Assembly: GCA_020543525.1 (NCBI GenBank)
Contig: JAHYIO010000033.1
Coordinates: 806,001 to 870,000 of the forward strand
DNA length: 64,000 nt
Direction: 5' to 3'
Origin: Coriolopsis trogii
Taxonomy: Eukaryota > Basidiomycota > Agaricomycetes > Polyporales > Polyporaceae
The notes beneath the pieces were generated by a model, which did no database searches, was not told the DNA's origin, and saw only the letters and a program-made list of their open reading frames with translations. Below, piece by piece: positions 48,518-61,140 of the stretch. Position 1 is the stretch's first letter; each line of letters opens with the position of its first letter. The position numbers and the translations under genes were made by a program.

Positions 48518-50338
48518 CGTGGGCGACGAGTGGGATAGGTTTTGCAGGGTCGCTGGGGGGTTGTTGGAGGGCTACAGCCCGCGTCGAACTCGACGACCAG
48601 AAACCGCAACGCCGCGCTTACGTAAGCTGACATCCCTCATTGAGGCGCGGCGGCGCTGCCTGGCCTGCCCTCTGTTCCTACTCTCCACCTGTCCACTGTG
48701 TCCAGTGTCCACCGCCGCCGATGTCGGCGACGTGCTCGACAAATATATCTGCACTGCGGTACGCTCACCCGCTGCTGGGAACGACTCGCAGTCGTGACAT
48801 CTTCGCTGTTTCGCCGACGAATCTGAATCTGTCCGACATGCACTGTTTGGGCTACGTTCAGACCAGCAGGCCGTCTCTTCTGTTCCCCCGAACGTCCGGG
48901 ACGGTTTGACGGGGGAGCAAGCTCGAGAATAACCGCATTTGCACGTCATCACGCTCAGCCGATTCGCTGGCCAGCCGTTCGTGTCCGGATTTGCAGTTTG
49001 CCAACCTTGCAGGATGCTAAACTTGAGTGCCCGTGAGAAGGCCGGGACGCCAGGATTCGGAAAACGTCGCCATCTCGGTCTCGTTCTCACCATCTGCCAG
49101 CGAGGCCGCGTATGATCACGTCCCCCGCCCGCAAAGGATGCCTCGAAGGTTGTCCGCGCACTTTGCGAGGTGGTTCCGCTCCACCGACGTATGCGCCCGT
49201 CGCTCGAGTCTCCGGTGGTCTCACATCGGCGTTGTGATGGATCATGCTCTTTTCGACGGCTGCCACGGTGCCAGCGATGGGGACGGTCCATGTCGGTCTC
49301 TGAGCTTCCATCCAGGCGACGTATCAACCTACCCGAGGCATAGGTCAACTATCTTTGATCTCGCTGGCCAACTTTCCCAAGGTCGTGCATCGCTGCATGG
49401 TGCGTCCTTGTCTCTCATCGTTTCAAGTGTCGACCGTGTTACCGGCAATAACGCTTCCATCGTCAGAGACGAAACCTTTGTCTACGTCGTGAGACTTTTG
49501 CCGTTTGCTGACGTCGCTTGCCTGTGCACTCGTGCGGTACAGGTGACGAGCCACCCGGTTCCGAAATGCGACCCCCGCCGACCGCAATCACAGGGTGGCC
49601 AAGCCGAGCCCTCGGTAGCTCCGACACCGCTGGGGAAGCAACTCGAACCATAACTGTACTACGACACAGTCGATGATCGCGAGAACTCGCTATATCCTCC
49701 GCTGGCAGTTGGCTGCCGTGCTGAGAAAAAAGAATGTCAAAGGACGCGGTCATGCTGTTCAGGTATCCACTGGTTGCCAGCGATGACGATGATGTTCTCT
49801 CTCTCTCCTGTCTGTTCATGTCTGCAAGGTCACATACACTGTTGGGCGATGTCTCCTCATTGTGCACCGACAGGCAATCCACTGTCATATCAGTGTCCAG
49901 CATTGTTGGTCCGCCGGCATTCGTTATCACCAGATCCGTCCGTTCTAACTTGCCAATGCACATATCAGGCAAGCAGCAACTCTATGCCTCGATGAGTCTC
50001 TGATGTTCTTCTCACGAGAATGGCACAGCCAAGTCACTCTCACGATGTGAGCCTACTAGCTGATGCAAGCAATACCAGAGCGAACTTTCCACTCACACCC
50101 CCGCATCCCCGCACTCTAACGTTCGGCCGAGGAATCGACGACGTTTCCATGAGGGTTACCCCGCATGCCCACACCTGCAGGCTGTGTCCGCCACAAGGAT
50201 CCAGGACGTCACACACTCGCGGCCAAGCTGTCCATGGTCGATGACGGCGGGCATTTGCTCTCCTGTTACATCGCTGTACCTATCTTGGTCTCCTGCCATC
50301 ACACGACTCTTCCCTGTGCCCAATTGCAACAAGGACAG
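48518..50338. other. Intergenic, no supported gene
   Basis: Contains the MKT1 promoter. Long frames on both strands (for example a 258-codon minus-strand frame at 48572-49348 and a 208-codon plus frame at 49027-49653) overlap each other and lack domain or splice support. Confidence 0.4.
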
Positions 50339-50604
50339 TTTGGAACGTGTCTGTCTCCCGTGATGAACCGTCCCGTTCTATCTATATCCAGTCCACGCCG
50401 CGCAAGCACACGGATTATGGCGACAAGGTATGCGCACAGTTCGATTCCATGCAGCCTGAGAGACGATCACATTTCTGGCCTCACTCTCCTAGCTAGGAAA
50501 CATCGATGTCAACGCTCAGATCACTATCAACATCCTCGCTTTCATTATCCCGATGCCCGTGGGATGGGGTTCGGAGATGGGACCGGCCTGCCTGTTACTG
50601 CCAA
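50339..50604 (+). CDS. Tentative exons of an unrecognised gene
   Basis: Two splice-bounded plus-strand blocks read like protein. Block 50339-50427 encodes WNVSVSRDEPSRSIYIQ and ends at a GTATGC donor. Block 50493-50604 starts after CTCCTAG and encodes LGNIDVNAQITINILAFII, ending at a GTGAGC donor. They join in phase. A further frame at about 50650-50979 stays open and may continue the gene (TTYVRCDVRRRS). The start and upstream exons were not found. I do not recognise the family. It could be a decayed or chance structure. Confidence 0.3.
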
Positions 50605-52972
50605 GTGAGCCCCAGGAAGAACATGCCTCTCGCACCCACCTCGCACCCTTTCGTCCGCATGCGTGCAGCTACATACGTCCGCTGCGACGTGCGCAGACGC
50701 AGCCGTAAGCGTGCACCTGCCCCTATCGCCTGTCCGCCATGCGTCATGCCGCGCGCGGACGCTATTGCGCAGCGAGCGCGCTCCCACACGCACGCGCCCA
50801 GTCTGGCCGCACGCACCAAGCAGCTGCGTCTCTTGCCATATGTCGGTCCTCCGAAGTTTATTCCGAGCGCCACTTGTTTTCTCATACAGCGACGCACCGC
50901 GCGAATGTTCTATGTTCCGTCGTGCAGGCCTCGGGGCGGGAGAAGAAGGACTTGGGGTTACTCCGACAAGGTATAATTCGTGCCAGAAAAGCGTCACCTC
51001 CGACGGGGTCGTGGGCTCACATGGGTACCCCAGTCCGCGCACCGCGCGTAGCACTCGCCCGTACGAGAGGTACACGCAGTAGTGCGCGACGGCAACAGGA
51101 GGAGCACGGGATTACTTCGAAAGGGTACGTGAGATTGTGTTCACGCCCCTTGGTCGTTGCCACCCAGTTGACCAGAACACGCTGATGCACATCAAGTATT
51201 CAGGTCTGTGACGGCGCCGGTCGGTCCGTGTCGCTGCATTTGCGCAACTGCTCGAGGAGGCCCTCAAGCCAAGGCGCCGGGAAGGCCGAGCATCGCGAGT
51301 CCTTCTTTCCCTACAAAGCGCTACTTTTGGGCTCGGATGCTGTTGCACCCCGTACGCCATGAGAGATTTGCACCAGATTTGCGCCATGGGCGAAAGCTCG
51401 CAGTTGCGCACACGACGGCTTGCGCGTCATATGAACATCGTTCCTTGTGTGTGAACGCATGCGAACGCTGGTGATGCGCACGAGCCACCCTAGGCCAAGC
51501 TCTCGCACGACGCCAGGGTGGAGATGGGTCGCGGCGTAACCCAGGCGTTACGCCAGACTTGTCCGACTCAGGCCCGTTGGCAACACGCACACGCAGGCAT
51601 GAGATTCAGCGAGAACAGGCCTGGTGAGGACGCTCGTGTTTTCCGTCGCGTTGCCTAGCCCGGATTTGTCGGCGTTCTGCTCCGCAGGGCTGGAGAACAT
51701 GGGAGATCTTCCGCGTATGGCTAAGCGGCCCCGGATCAGCACCGAGCAACCGTTCCTCGAGCCGGCCCGATCCATCCCGCTCCTTGTCACGCCCAGAGGG
51801 GAAAGGCCGTTCCAGCTGGGATCCATCCACCATTGATCCCGTCAGAGGCACTCGGGGCCACAGCCTGACCAGGGGATGGCGTCTGGCAGTACGGGCGCAC
51901 CGCTCGAAATTGGCTGGCATACTAGCGCGCGCCTCGACAAGAGCTTGCACGAGCTACCAACCAGCTGCATCAGCCTCGCAAGGCAAGGTGCAGGTGTGCG
52001 AGGAATAAATTACAAGCATCTCGCTAACGAATCAGAATGTCATGTACAGAGTGTAGCGGAACGCGCTCGGAAGAAGCACCAGTCGGATCGTCGCTTGTTG
52101 TCTAACTTATTCTTGGTCGTGCGCGCCGAGGCCTCCGCAACTCCGACATACAACCTCTTACTCAACGCCCATACCAAAATGGGCACTTGGCCTCCCAGGC
52201 TGGCTGGCACAGGGACGGTTCTGAGTTGGTGGCGAGTCTAGTGTGCGCTCGCTTGGGTATATGCGCGTCTTCTGGGCCGTCGCAAGACGGCCATCCTGTG
52301 AACGTTGGGCTTACAAGGGCAGCCATCATGTATCATGATTTTCCTGGCGGTGTTTGCGCCAAATCATTATAGGTGAGTGCGTACCTTTCTATGGAGCCTG
52401 TCGCCACTGCATGTTTCGCAATTAGAGGCCGTGTCTCACTTCCGTCGTTGTTGTTATTGCCAAAAGGCCCATAAAGATGACGCTATAGAACCCCTTCACA
52501 GACAAGCAGACGGCAGTGATCTGTGTACGTGGCCCCGAAGGCTGATCATGTCATCATGAGCCTTGCGACATTGTACGTACGTAGGTTGACCAATATGTCT
52601 ATTAGGGTGCGTCATATGTTTTGGCATCCTTACTCATGAGGAGAAGGGATTTGCCTCCTGCTGTTTGCTGTGCCCGGTCGACTATTGTTGCACTCCTTAG
52701 CACGCCACGAGGTAACACGATAGCTCTATCATAAACTGATGCGCGAGAAACGGTATGGACTCCTTTCAATCCTGCTAATCCACCCTGTTTCTCGTTCGTA
52801 TCGCAGTCACTCCTGCATGATTTCCTGACAGGGTCTGCGACAGTTGCGGGTTGCAGACGCTCGTTGTACATTTTTTACTCTATGATCTTCGGCATTCACT
52901 GACTTCCTCCGTGCATGTTGTGTCAAACTCTTCTCACCGCTCCGTTGGCCTCCCCGCCCTCAGTACGGCCAT
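50605..52972. other. Intergenic, no supported gene
   Basis: Apart from a possible continuation of the tentative gene to about 50979, no gene is supported. A minus-strand frame at 52602-52871 (TVSRASVYDRAIVLPRGVLR) has natural composition but no ATG and no partners. Confidence 0.35.
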
Positions 52973-54316
52973 CTACAACCTCTCTCCAGTGAGCATCTCC
53001 AACGCCTCCAAATACCGCTTCCGCGTCCCCTCCACGACCGCATCCTCCATAACCCACCCCTCGCCCTCCTTCCCCTCCGGACCACTCTCGAGGCCCTTCC
53101 GGAACCCGACGCGCGTGAGCCAGTCGCGCAGGTACTGCTTGTCGAAACTCGGCTGCGGGCCCCCGGGGGCGTACTCAGCCGCAGGCCAGTAGCGGGACGA
53201 GTCGGGGGTGAGCGCCTCGTCGACGAGGATCAGCTCTTCCTTCCCATCGGGCCCCGCGACGAGCCCGAACTCGAACTTGGTGTCGGCGAGGATGAGGCCG
53301 CGGGTGAGCGCGTAGTCCGATGCGTCTTTGTACAGCCGGAGCGCGGCTTGTTCCACTTTGGCGCAGAGGTCCGCCCCGATCAGCTCCGCCGCTGTCGTTC
53401 GTGCAGACAAGACATGAGAGTCAGCATAGGGCACTGGCTGTGGGTTTGATGGTTGGGAGAGCGTAGTGTGCTGTACCTTTGGCGGGGGAGATGTTCTCGT
53501 CGTGCGCTCCCTGCTCTGCCTTTGTCGAGGGCGTGAAGAGAGGTTCGGGGAGCTTGGACGACTCCACGAGGCCAGGCGGGAGCGCGATGTCATGCACCGT
53601 CCCCGTCTTCTTGTACTCTGCCCATCCCGACCCTGTACATCGTTGTCAGACAGATGGCCATCTACAGAGATTGTGCACGTTGTAGGGCGCAGGACGCAGA
53701 ACGCAGAACGCAGACTGTACATCCACAGCGACCCCCACGTTCGACACGCGGCGGGCACGTACCGGTAAGGTATCCGCGAACGATGGCCTCGAGCGGGACG
53801 ACCTTGGCCTTCCTGACGAGCATGGCCCGCCCCGCGAGCACGTCCCGGTACTTCCGCACCTCCTCGGGCATCGCCTCCACGTCCGCGGTCACGAAATGCG
53901 TCGGGATGACATGCCCCAGCTTCTCGAACCAGAACAGGGAGATTTTCGTCAGCACCTTCCCCTTGTCCGGCACGCCCTGCGATGTGCGAGCGTCCGTGTG
54001 CACGCGCGCCAAGCATTCGCGCAGAGCCGTTCAAAGAAGGCACAGAACAGAGCGAAACCGGGCAGCGCGTGCAGCGCGGTTCCCAGACCACCCAAAGCAT
54101 GAACGAGAAGCGATCAGCGCTGTGCAGGGGGGGGGGGGGAACGACGGCGGGAGATATACGCACATTGCGCAGGATCACGTCGTACGCGGATATGCGATCC
54201 GACGCGACGAAGAGCAGGAGGTTCGGATCGGAGGTCGCGTAGATGTCCCGGACTTTGCCCTTGGAGAGCAGCTGCAGGTCGCTCAGGTTGCTATCGATGA
54301 GAGCGGCAGAGCCCAT
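52973..54316 (-). CDS. ADE1: SAICAR synthetase (phosphoribosylaminoimidazole-succinocarboxamide synthase)
   Basis: Purine-pathway enzyme that joins CAIR and aspartate using ATP to make SAICAR; cytosolic. The four exons are 54164-54316, 53763-53976, 53477-53632 and 52973-53391. They give 313 aa, close to the yeast Ade1 length. Diagnostic stretches are the N-terminal [35 protein letters not shown], the substrate loop [20 protein letters not shown] and the C-terminal [10 protein letters not shown] and [10 protein letters not shown]. The start [10 protein letters not shown] is preferred to any upstream codon because it is the first ATG that gives the family N-terminus. Intron 1 (187 nt) holds a 13-G homopolymer at 54127-54139. 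Intron 3 (129 nt) holds ACGCAGA repeats. Confidence 0.96.
   Translation of the reverse strand: MGSAALIDSNLSDLQLLSKGKVRDIYATSDPNLLLFVASDRISAYDVILRNVRISPAVVPPPPLHSADRFSFMLWVVWEPRCTRCPVSLCSVPSLNGSARMLGARAHGRSHIAGRAGQGEGADENLPVLVREAGACHPDAFRDRGRGGDARGGAEVPGRARGAGHARQEGQGRPARGHRSRIPYRYVPAACRTWGSLWMYSLRSAFCVLRPTTCTISVDGHLSDNDVQGRDGQSTRRRGRCMTSRSRLASWSRPSSPNLSSRPRQRQSRERTTRTSPPPKVQHTTLSQPSNPQPVPYADSHVLSARTTAAELIGADLCAKVEQAALRLYKDASDYALTRGLILADTKFEFGLVAGPDGKEELILVDEALTPDSSRYWPAAEYAPGGPQPSFDKQYLRDWLTRVGFRKGLESGPEGKEGEGWVMEDAVVEGTRKRYLEALEMLTGERL
54127..54139 (+). repeat. Poly(G) tract in ADE1 intron 1
   Basis: Thirteen consecutive G residues on the plus strand (C on the coding strand), within the 187-nt first intron. 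Confidence 0.9.
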
Positions 54317-54974
54317 GCTGTCTGATGGGAGCTGTGTGACCTGTGGGTGTTCAGTCCGGGCCAAGTCAAATATCCCTCAAGTTTTAACAGGGGCACTTAA
54401 ATGAAGATCCGAGTGTGTGTCCGAATTAGGCAGGTGTTATGGTATCAAAGCCTCCGACCCTCGAGTGAGTTTTTATCCGATTCACAGGCAGAACATGCTT
54501 GGTGGCCCTACGTCGCATTGGCGTTGTGTCATTATGCCATTAAGCAAGTTGTTGGAGCATAACAGTAGCCGGCTAGAGCATCAGCGCACCAGTCAGCTCT
54601 CGTCGACCGTGAATGTGACAAGCCCCTATCTGGACCAAGGACTACTTCCAAAACTCCTTGCACACGATCTATACTACAATACGACCCACCACGAGGAACT
54701 CGCAGGTTTCAGATCACCTAATCATTCACTTGTATCAGTCTAATGTTATTGTCCTAGTGATCAGATTGACAAGCATCAGGTGTCGTAACTACTCTGAGTA
54801 CGCATGCAATTCATGCCGACATGGGATGGATGCATATGGAACCACCGGTGCAGAACAACCCCCATTAGCCCGATGGCACATAAGGTATTGTGAACAACGA
54901 GAAGCGAGCATACGATACTAGGCGAAACTTGCGATCAGCCAGCCGACATAACATGAAAGAGTACGAAGCAGTGG
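54317..54974. other. Intergenic, ADE1 promoter and MFS copy 1 3' flank
   Basis: No gene is supported. Open frames are short and AT-richer than the surrounding coding DNA. Confidence 0.45.
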
Positions 54975-57479
54975 CTAGTGAGCCTTGTGCACCACTTGCG
55001 ACGCGAACTTGCTTCTCGCGCGGATCTGCGGGCCTTTCCAGAAAAGGACCTGAGATGTGTGCGAGTAAGGTGAGTTGGCCATAAATCTCCATCGGGATAG
55101 GGAGAGGGCGAGACGTACATATGGAATGGGGATCATGAGCAACCCAATGCAGGCGAAGAGGGTGCCACCCCAGTGGTATGTGAGCTTCGAGTAGAGCTGC
55201 TCGGTAAACAGGGGAAAGATCGTCCCCATGATGTTCCCTGCAAGGAGATGGCGGCATCAGCTGATTGTACGAGTGCACATGGGGGGACCTCAATGCGATC
55301 GAGAAGACATACGAGACAAACTCTGGCCGGCCAACGCAGAAGACGCAAACACGCCATAGCTGTACAGCTCAGGTCAGCACACGAGGCCACCATCTACTAC
55401 ATTGAGCGACACGCACCAGTCCGCGAGATACGTGAACACGGCGAGGTAGATGATGAAAATGGCTGTCATGATGACCTGAAGAGAATGAGCCAACTGCCAT
55501 CAATAGACTCGCACTCGGACTCACGAAGACACCCATGACCATCCCGATCCACGGAACGGACGGGAAGGTACACCACGCATATATGAACATGCCCGCGGGA
55601 AACAGAACGGCAGCAACGCAGGCGCTGTACAACCTGGCTTCTGGGCCTTTCTTTGCGTAGTGTTTCCTTTGATCACAGTCAGTTTGGTCGGTGGAGGTTA
55701 TTCGCAACTGGTATGCGTACATATAGAGGTGCTCTTGGTACACCTGCATCGCTTCACCCGCAAAGCAGCCGACTCTGGGAGTATCTTCAATCAACGATCG
55801 CAACGGCCAGAGGTGGAAGAACTCACATCATCGCGGCGAACACAGTGCCCGTCTGACCTGTGGTGAAGTGGTGGACTTCGCGGAACGCCGGTCCAATAGA
55901 TCTACAAGGCGGGTTAGTGCATCAGGACAGCAACCGTGTCGAGGCGCACGCACTCGATGAGAACGTATAGGATGCCCCATGCAAAGCCGGCCCAAATCTG
56001 GAACAGACGTCAGTAATACGAAGTGTTAAACAGATCTAAATGATGCATACACTGAACGAGGTTACAACGGGCTCGGTAAACAACAAGTCTAGGAGAACGC
56101 AGTGAGTCATGCGTAGCGTGAGGCGGCAAACTGAACGGATAGCCCACTTACAGATCGGCCGCGTGCACGAGATGTATATCAAAGTGCGCAAGCTCGCGCG
56201 CTCATCTTCGATGCGAGCGCGGTAATGCGGGTTGCCAGTCTCCTTGCGTAGCTTCTTCGCTAGGCGCGTCAGCAGCACGCCCGATCGGGTTTCCTTCATG
56301 CATATAGGCGCAGCTACCATGAAGGCTCCCAGCCAACTATATGTATATGGTCATCAATCAGTCTGAGAAGGGGGGAGGCATATGATGTTAACACGCACAT
56401 GACGTGCAACCATTGAATCCAGCGCCATTCGAGATGGGAGTTCTGCTCGATCCAACCTGCTGCAACGCATCCTATTCCCGGTCCGGAAAGAGCCATGAGG
56501 GCAAACGCCGACATCGGTACGCCGCGCCTGAATAGACCACATCGTTCAGAGTTACCGAGCAAATCAGGAGCGGAAGGACTTACTCCGACGGAGTCCATAT
56601 GTCTGCAATAGTACCGCCAACCATCGCCGATGACGAAGACGCAAACGCTCCAGCTAGAAACCTGCTTACGATCACGGTCTCGATGTTCGTCGCGCTGCGG
56701 AGCAAAAATGTAAGCGTGCAGGACACAGGACAGGTGTCTTCGCATCGTACAGGGCCGTCATCATGTGCATGAGCAGGCATGCAACTCCGGTGACCAAGTA
56801 TATGGGCTGTCTGCCAAACTCTTCGCTGAATGAGGTCGAGATCAGCGGGAGAAGCGCGAAGCCCAGGGTGTACATGGACAGTCCGAGGGTCGCCTGAATC
56901 TGCGTCGCACCCAGATCGCGCTCCATGGACGGAAAGCCAAGTGCATATGCGCCCGAGGACGAAGCTACCGAGGATGCCCAATTAGTAGAGAAACCGATGG
57001 CAGATGTCGAGATGGGTTCGGACCTGCTATCATGGAGAAGAAGGAAGCGGTCATCGTCATTGCCCACTTTCGGGCGTAGGAAAAGTTGGCAGGGTCCCTC
57101 GGGTCGCCCTCTTCGAATTCAACCTGTGCAGGTGGCAATGTCAGTCCCATTCAAATGTCAGAAGTTCAAAGAAGTCAGGGGCAGAGCGGCTGCAGACACA
57201 AACACTCACGTAAATCGTCGAGGCTTCGGACTCTGGCCGTGACTCTTCTGCCTCCAAGTTCTTCTCGTGGAGATTCTTCTCTTTGTCGGGCTCGTGTCGG
57301 TGACGATGTTCTACTAGCTGGCGGAGGTAGCCCTCGTCGAGCACGTCATCCGCAGGCCTCTCGGAAACGCTGATGCGCGGATCGACGACATCCTGCACGC
57401 TCTCGAGCGAGCGTCTGGCGAGTCCTGGGGAGTCTTTATCTGTCTCTGCCACGGGGTGGATTTGAAAAGGAGTGGGCAT
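54975..57479 (-). CDS. MFS transporter, DHA1-like (copy 1)
   Basis: Plasma-membrane or vacuolar proton antiporter of the drug:H+ antiporter-1 type (12 helices). Sixteen exons sum to 553 aa; the first ones are 57210-57479, 57024-57123, 56751-56964, 56584-56694, 56399-56527 and 56152-56336, and the last is 54975-55049. The cytosolic N-terminus of about 90 aa (MPTPFQIHPVAETDK) is charged. The entry motif DPRDPANFSYARKW precedes helix 1. Family marks are the motif-A-like loop SEEFGRQPIYLVTG after helix 2, SRFLAGAFASSSSAMVGGTIADIW, SGPGIGCVAAGWI (motif C-like) and TTGQTGTVFAAMM in the second half. Substrate unknown. It is the downstream member of a same-strand tandem pair. Confidence 0.92.
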
Positions 57480-58169
57480 GACGTGCCTGGGTTAGTAGCA
57501 GACCCCGGGAGGTCTGACTCTGCTGGTCGAGGTACGGGAGGTGAGCGAGAGCAAAACTTGGCGGGGCGGCGATATTTGAGGGCGGGGGGAGAGCAGTGCC
57601 GCCGGTGTGGTGCGGCGATCGGGGGAGGTCGACGGCATCTCAGCCAATCACGACCGCCGCTCGGAGTCATTCGTGTCTCGCGAGTCCTTCACTGGAGTGG
57701 CTACCAGTCTCCAGACGTCGTCAGTTGTTGCAGCTGGGGACCCATCATCTGTGGCTCCAACGGACGTCCCAGTCCTTTTCATCGGCACTGTCGGCAATAC
57801 CGCATGTAGTCTCTCAGCCTGAGCGCTAGCGTTCTCGAACTATCATACGACGGTCCTGCAGCAGTCATCCATCTCCCTTCGCATACTCAACAGCTGGATC
57901 GGTCACAGTCAATCCTGTCCTCTCCTTCCGCAGCGCCCACCCACACTTTGCTGCAGCTACGTTCAGTCATCTGGTGCCCTCAACCGCCATCGACTAATGG
58001 TCGACTGCTATCGTAGTCTGGACGTATGCAGTTCAATACGGACCCAGAACGGATCCATATAAAACAGCTGTGCAGAGCAATTGTCAGAAGTGCGACGGAT
58101 AACATTGCGATGATACCAGAGGAAATGCGAGTGGCAACAGCGAACAGGACAAGTACAACAGTACGATAG
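57480..58169. promoter_or_regulatory. Promoter region of MFS copy 1
   Basis: These 690 bp separate the two tandem transporters. The block nearest the ATG (about 57480-57600) resembles the corresponding block of copy 2, for example GGGGCGGCGATATTTGAGGGC and GAGCAGTGC. No TATA box is seen after that block. Confidence 0.5.
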
Positions 58170-60673
58170 CTATAGAACCTTGTGCAACACTTGCGACGCG
58201 AACTTGCTTCTCGCCCGGATCTGCGGGCCTTTCCAGAACAGAATCTGATGGCATGCGGGGATGCCAGTGGTAGTGAGTTCACCGTAGACTCGCATAGCGA
58301 GAGAGCTTTGAAGCATACATATGGGATCGGGATCATGAGCACCCCGATGAACGCGAAGAGGGTGCCGCCCCAGTGGTACGTGAGCTTCGAATAGAGCTGC
58401 TCGGTGAACAGGGGGAAGATCGTTCCCATGATGTTCCCTGGAGGAAGATAGCAGTCAGCCTGTCGTACGCAAAGGTGTTGCATGAAGGAAGACGTACGAG
58501 ACAAACTCTGGCCGGCCAATGCAGAAGAGGCAAAGACGCCGTAGCTGCACAACCCACATCAGCATACTCCGCCCGTGACCTTTGGATGACGACACACCAA
58601 TCTGCGAGATACGTGAAAACGGCAAGGTATATGATGAAGAGTGCGGTCATAATAACCTGCATATAGATAAGCCAAGGGCCATGAATACAGACTCGTGCTC
58701 GGACTCACGAAAACACCCATGGCCATCCCAATCCACGGTACGGACGAGAAGGTGCACCACGCATATATGAACATGCCTGCGGGGAACAGGATGGCAGCAA
58801 CGCAGGCGCTATACAACCTCGCCTCCGGGCCTCTCGTCGGATAGTACTTCCTTCAACCAAAGTCAACAACGAACGGCGGAGGTTGTTAGCATGCAGGGAG
58901 AGAACGTACGTATAGAGGTGCTCTTGATATACCTGCGTCGCTTCACCCACGAAACATCCGACTCTGGCGCACCTCCGATCAACATTCGCAACGGCATGAC
59001 GGGAAGGGCACTCACATCATCGCGGCGAACACAGTGCCCGTCTGACCTGTAGTGAAGTGGTGGACTTCGCGGAATGCTGGTCCGATGGATCTGACAGCCT
59101 AGTAAGTGCTCAAGTGTGGGGTGATTCATGAGAGCGCACAGACTCGATGAGAACATATAGGATACCCCACGCAAAACCCGCCCAAAGCTGTTGCATCCGT
59201 CAGTGAGGCTCCGGCGTTAGGTAGGCCTGTACGACGCGTACACTGAACGAGCCGACAACGGGCTCGGTAAACAGCAGATCTAGAGATGCCGATGAGTCAG
59301 TTGACCGCGGAAGGTGAGGTGGCCGACCGAGCGAATACTCTACTCACATATTGGCCGCGTGCACGAGATGTAGATCAGGGTGCGCAAACTGGCGCGCTCG
59401 TCTTCGATGCGCGCGCGATAGTGCGGGTTACCCGTCTCCTTGCGCAGCCTCTTTGCCAGGCGCGTGAGTAGCACTCCTGAACGGGTTTCCTTCATGCATA
59501 TTGGCGCTGCTACGATGAAGATTCCCAACCAACTGCGGAGTCTCTTTGATTATTACCAGCAGCGGTAGAAGCAGTCGAAGAGCGCACATACATGACGTGT
59601 ATCCATTGAATCCATCGCCATCCGAGGTACGGGGTCTGCTCGATCCAACCTGCTGCGATGCACCCTATCCCCGGTCCCGAGAGGACCATGACAGCAAAGG
59701 CCGACATGGGTACGCCGCGCCTGCAAAGATATTCCCGTTAAATTGCTGCAAGAAGGGTGTTCGGAAGTGGAAACTCACTCCGACGGTGCCCAAATGTCTG
59801 CAATCGTGCCACCGACCATCGCCGAGGACGTAGAACCAAAAGCGCCAGCTAAGAACCTGCCGACGATCACGGTTTCGATATTCGTTGCGCTGTGGGAGGG
59901 CAAAAGGGTGTAAGCCTTGCAGACGTACAACAGATATCTCTAGGCCTTACAGGGCGGTCATGACGTGCATGAGTAAGCATGCAACTCCGGTGACCAAATA
60001 TATGGGCTGTCGGCCAAACTCTTCGCTGAACGAGGTCGAGACCAGCGGGAGAAGTGCGAAGCCCAAGGTATACATGGACAATCCGAGGGTTGCTTGGATC
60101 TGCGTCGCGCCCAAATCGCGCTCCATAGACGGAAAGCCTAGGGCATATGCCCCCGAAGAGGACGCTATCGAACATGAGTCGTGAGTAGGGACACTGAGTG
60201 ATCTGAATTGCATGAGAACCTGTGATAATGGAGAAGAAGGAGGCGGTTATCGTGATCGCCCACTTCCGCGCGAACGAGAAGTTGGCGGGGTCCCTCGGGT
60301 CGTCATTTTCGAATTCGACCTGCGCCGTGGTGATGTCAGTCCAACTCGAATGTCAGAAGTGATAGAAGTCAGGGACAGGGCGGTTGTGGACACAAACACT
60401 CACGTAAATTGTCGGGTCTTCAGACTCTTGCGGCGACTCTGTTTGCTCAAGCTTCTTCTCGGTGGTGATCTTTTCTTCGTCAAAGTTATGCCGGTGCCGA
60501 TGCTCTCCTAGCTGGCGGAGGTAACCCTCATCGAGCACTGCGTCCACAGGCCGCTCGGAGACACTGACGCGTGGATCCACGACATCATGCACGCTCTCGA
60601 GAGACCGTGTGGCGAGACCTGCTGCGTGTTCTCTTGGTTCTGGCACGGTGTGGTCTTGGAAAGGAGCGCGCAT
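58170..60673 (-). CDS. MFS transporter, DHA1-like (copy 2)
   Basis: Paralogue of the adjacent gene with the same exon plan. The first three exons, 60404-60673, 60220-60319 and 59951-60164, have the same lengths (270, 100 and 214 nt) as in copy 1, and the remaining exons are found in the same order. The last exon ends FASQVLHKVL at 58170. The N-terminus is MRAPFQDHTVPEPREH, then DPRDPANFSFARKW, SEEFGRQPIYLVTG, SGPGIGCIAAGWI and TTGQTGTVFAAMM. No frameshift or stop was found in the exons checked, so both copies look functional. Differences concentrate in the cytosolic N-terminus and introns. Expected length is close to 553 aa. Confidence 0.9.
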
Positions 60674-60795
60674 GAGTTGCCTGGGAGGGCAACAGACCCT
60701 CGAGATGCCTGCTGGAAGAGAGCCTGGGAGTCGAGGGCGTGGGCAAGTCCCGTCGGGGCGATATCTGAGGGCAAAGCAGTGCGGGGGTATATATA
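60674..60795 (-). promoter_or_regulatory. Promoter of MFS copy 2 with TATA element
   Basis: Sequence shared with the copy 1 promoter (GGGGCGATATCTGAGGGC, about 60755-60772, then GCAGTGC) ends beside TATATATA at 60788-60795, about 115 bp upstream of the ATG. The element is palindromic and could also serve the plus-strand ORF. Confidence 0.5.
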
Positions 60796-60876
60796 GTGGA
60801 ACACCATGCACGGCATCACATCCATTCACAAGCGTCACCAGCTCGTCTACTCCATACACCCGCATCTCATCGGGCC

Positions 60877-61140
60877 ATGGGACGTCGCCACAAGCAGCGT
60901 CAAATCAAGTCAGCCTTGCGGCATGCGGCGCCGATTGCATCGCAAGTCGAATCGAATGCCTCACTCGGACTCTTCAATGGAGATGCAGGCGTCAACTTGA
61001 TCACCTTCGACGACCAAAGTGAGCAGGGCAATCGTACGAAGAGCGGTAATTATATACTCGTGACGGATGGTCCGTGGACAGGTGTGCTTGCAAGCATAGT
61101 ATGCACATGTACTGACTCGGAGGACTCAGAGTCACATTAG
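60877..61140 (+). CDS. Small hypothetical ORF (87 aa)
   Basis: Unrecognised. The ATG at 60877 gives MGRRHKQRQIKSALRHAAP, then SLGLFNGDAGVNLITFDDQ, ending ...DSEDSESH. The ATG lies about 80 bp downstream of the TATATATA at 60788. No signal peptide or membrane segment is visible. It could be a complete small gene, a first exon, or chance. Confidence 0.3.
   Translation: MGRRHKQRQIKSALRHAAPIASQVESNASLGLFNGDAGVNLITFDDQSEQGNRTKSGNYILVTDGPWTGVLASIVCTCTDSEDSESH

Noticed and set aside
48572..49348. 258-codon minus-strand ORF upstream of MKT1
   Set aside because: Compositionally Arg/Ser/Thr-rich, no recognised domain, overlaps an equally long plus-strand frame, and has no consistent introns.
28763..52470. 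Similar Cys clusters CYCQKAR (28763-28790) and CYCQKAH (52445-52475)
   Set aside because: The shared stretch is very short, the flanks are unrelated and neither lies in a supported gene, so I treat it as coincidence.
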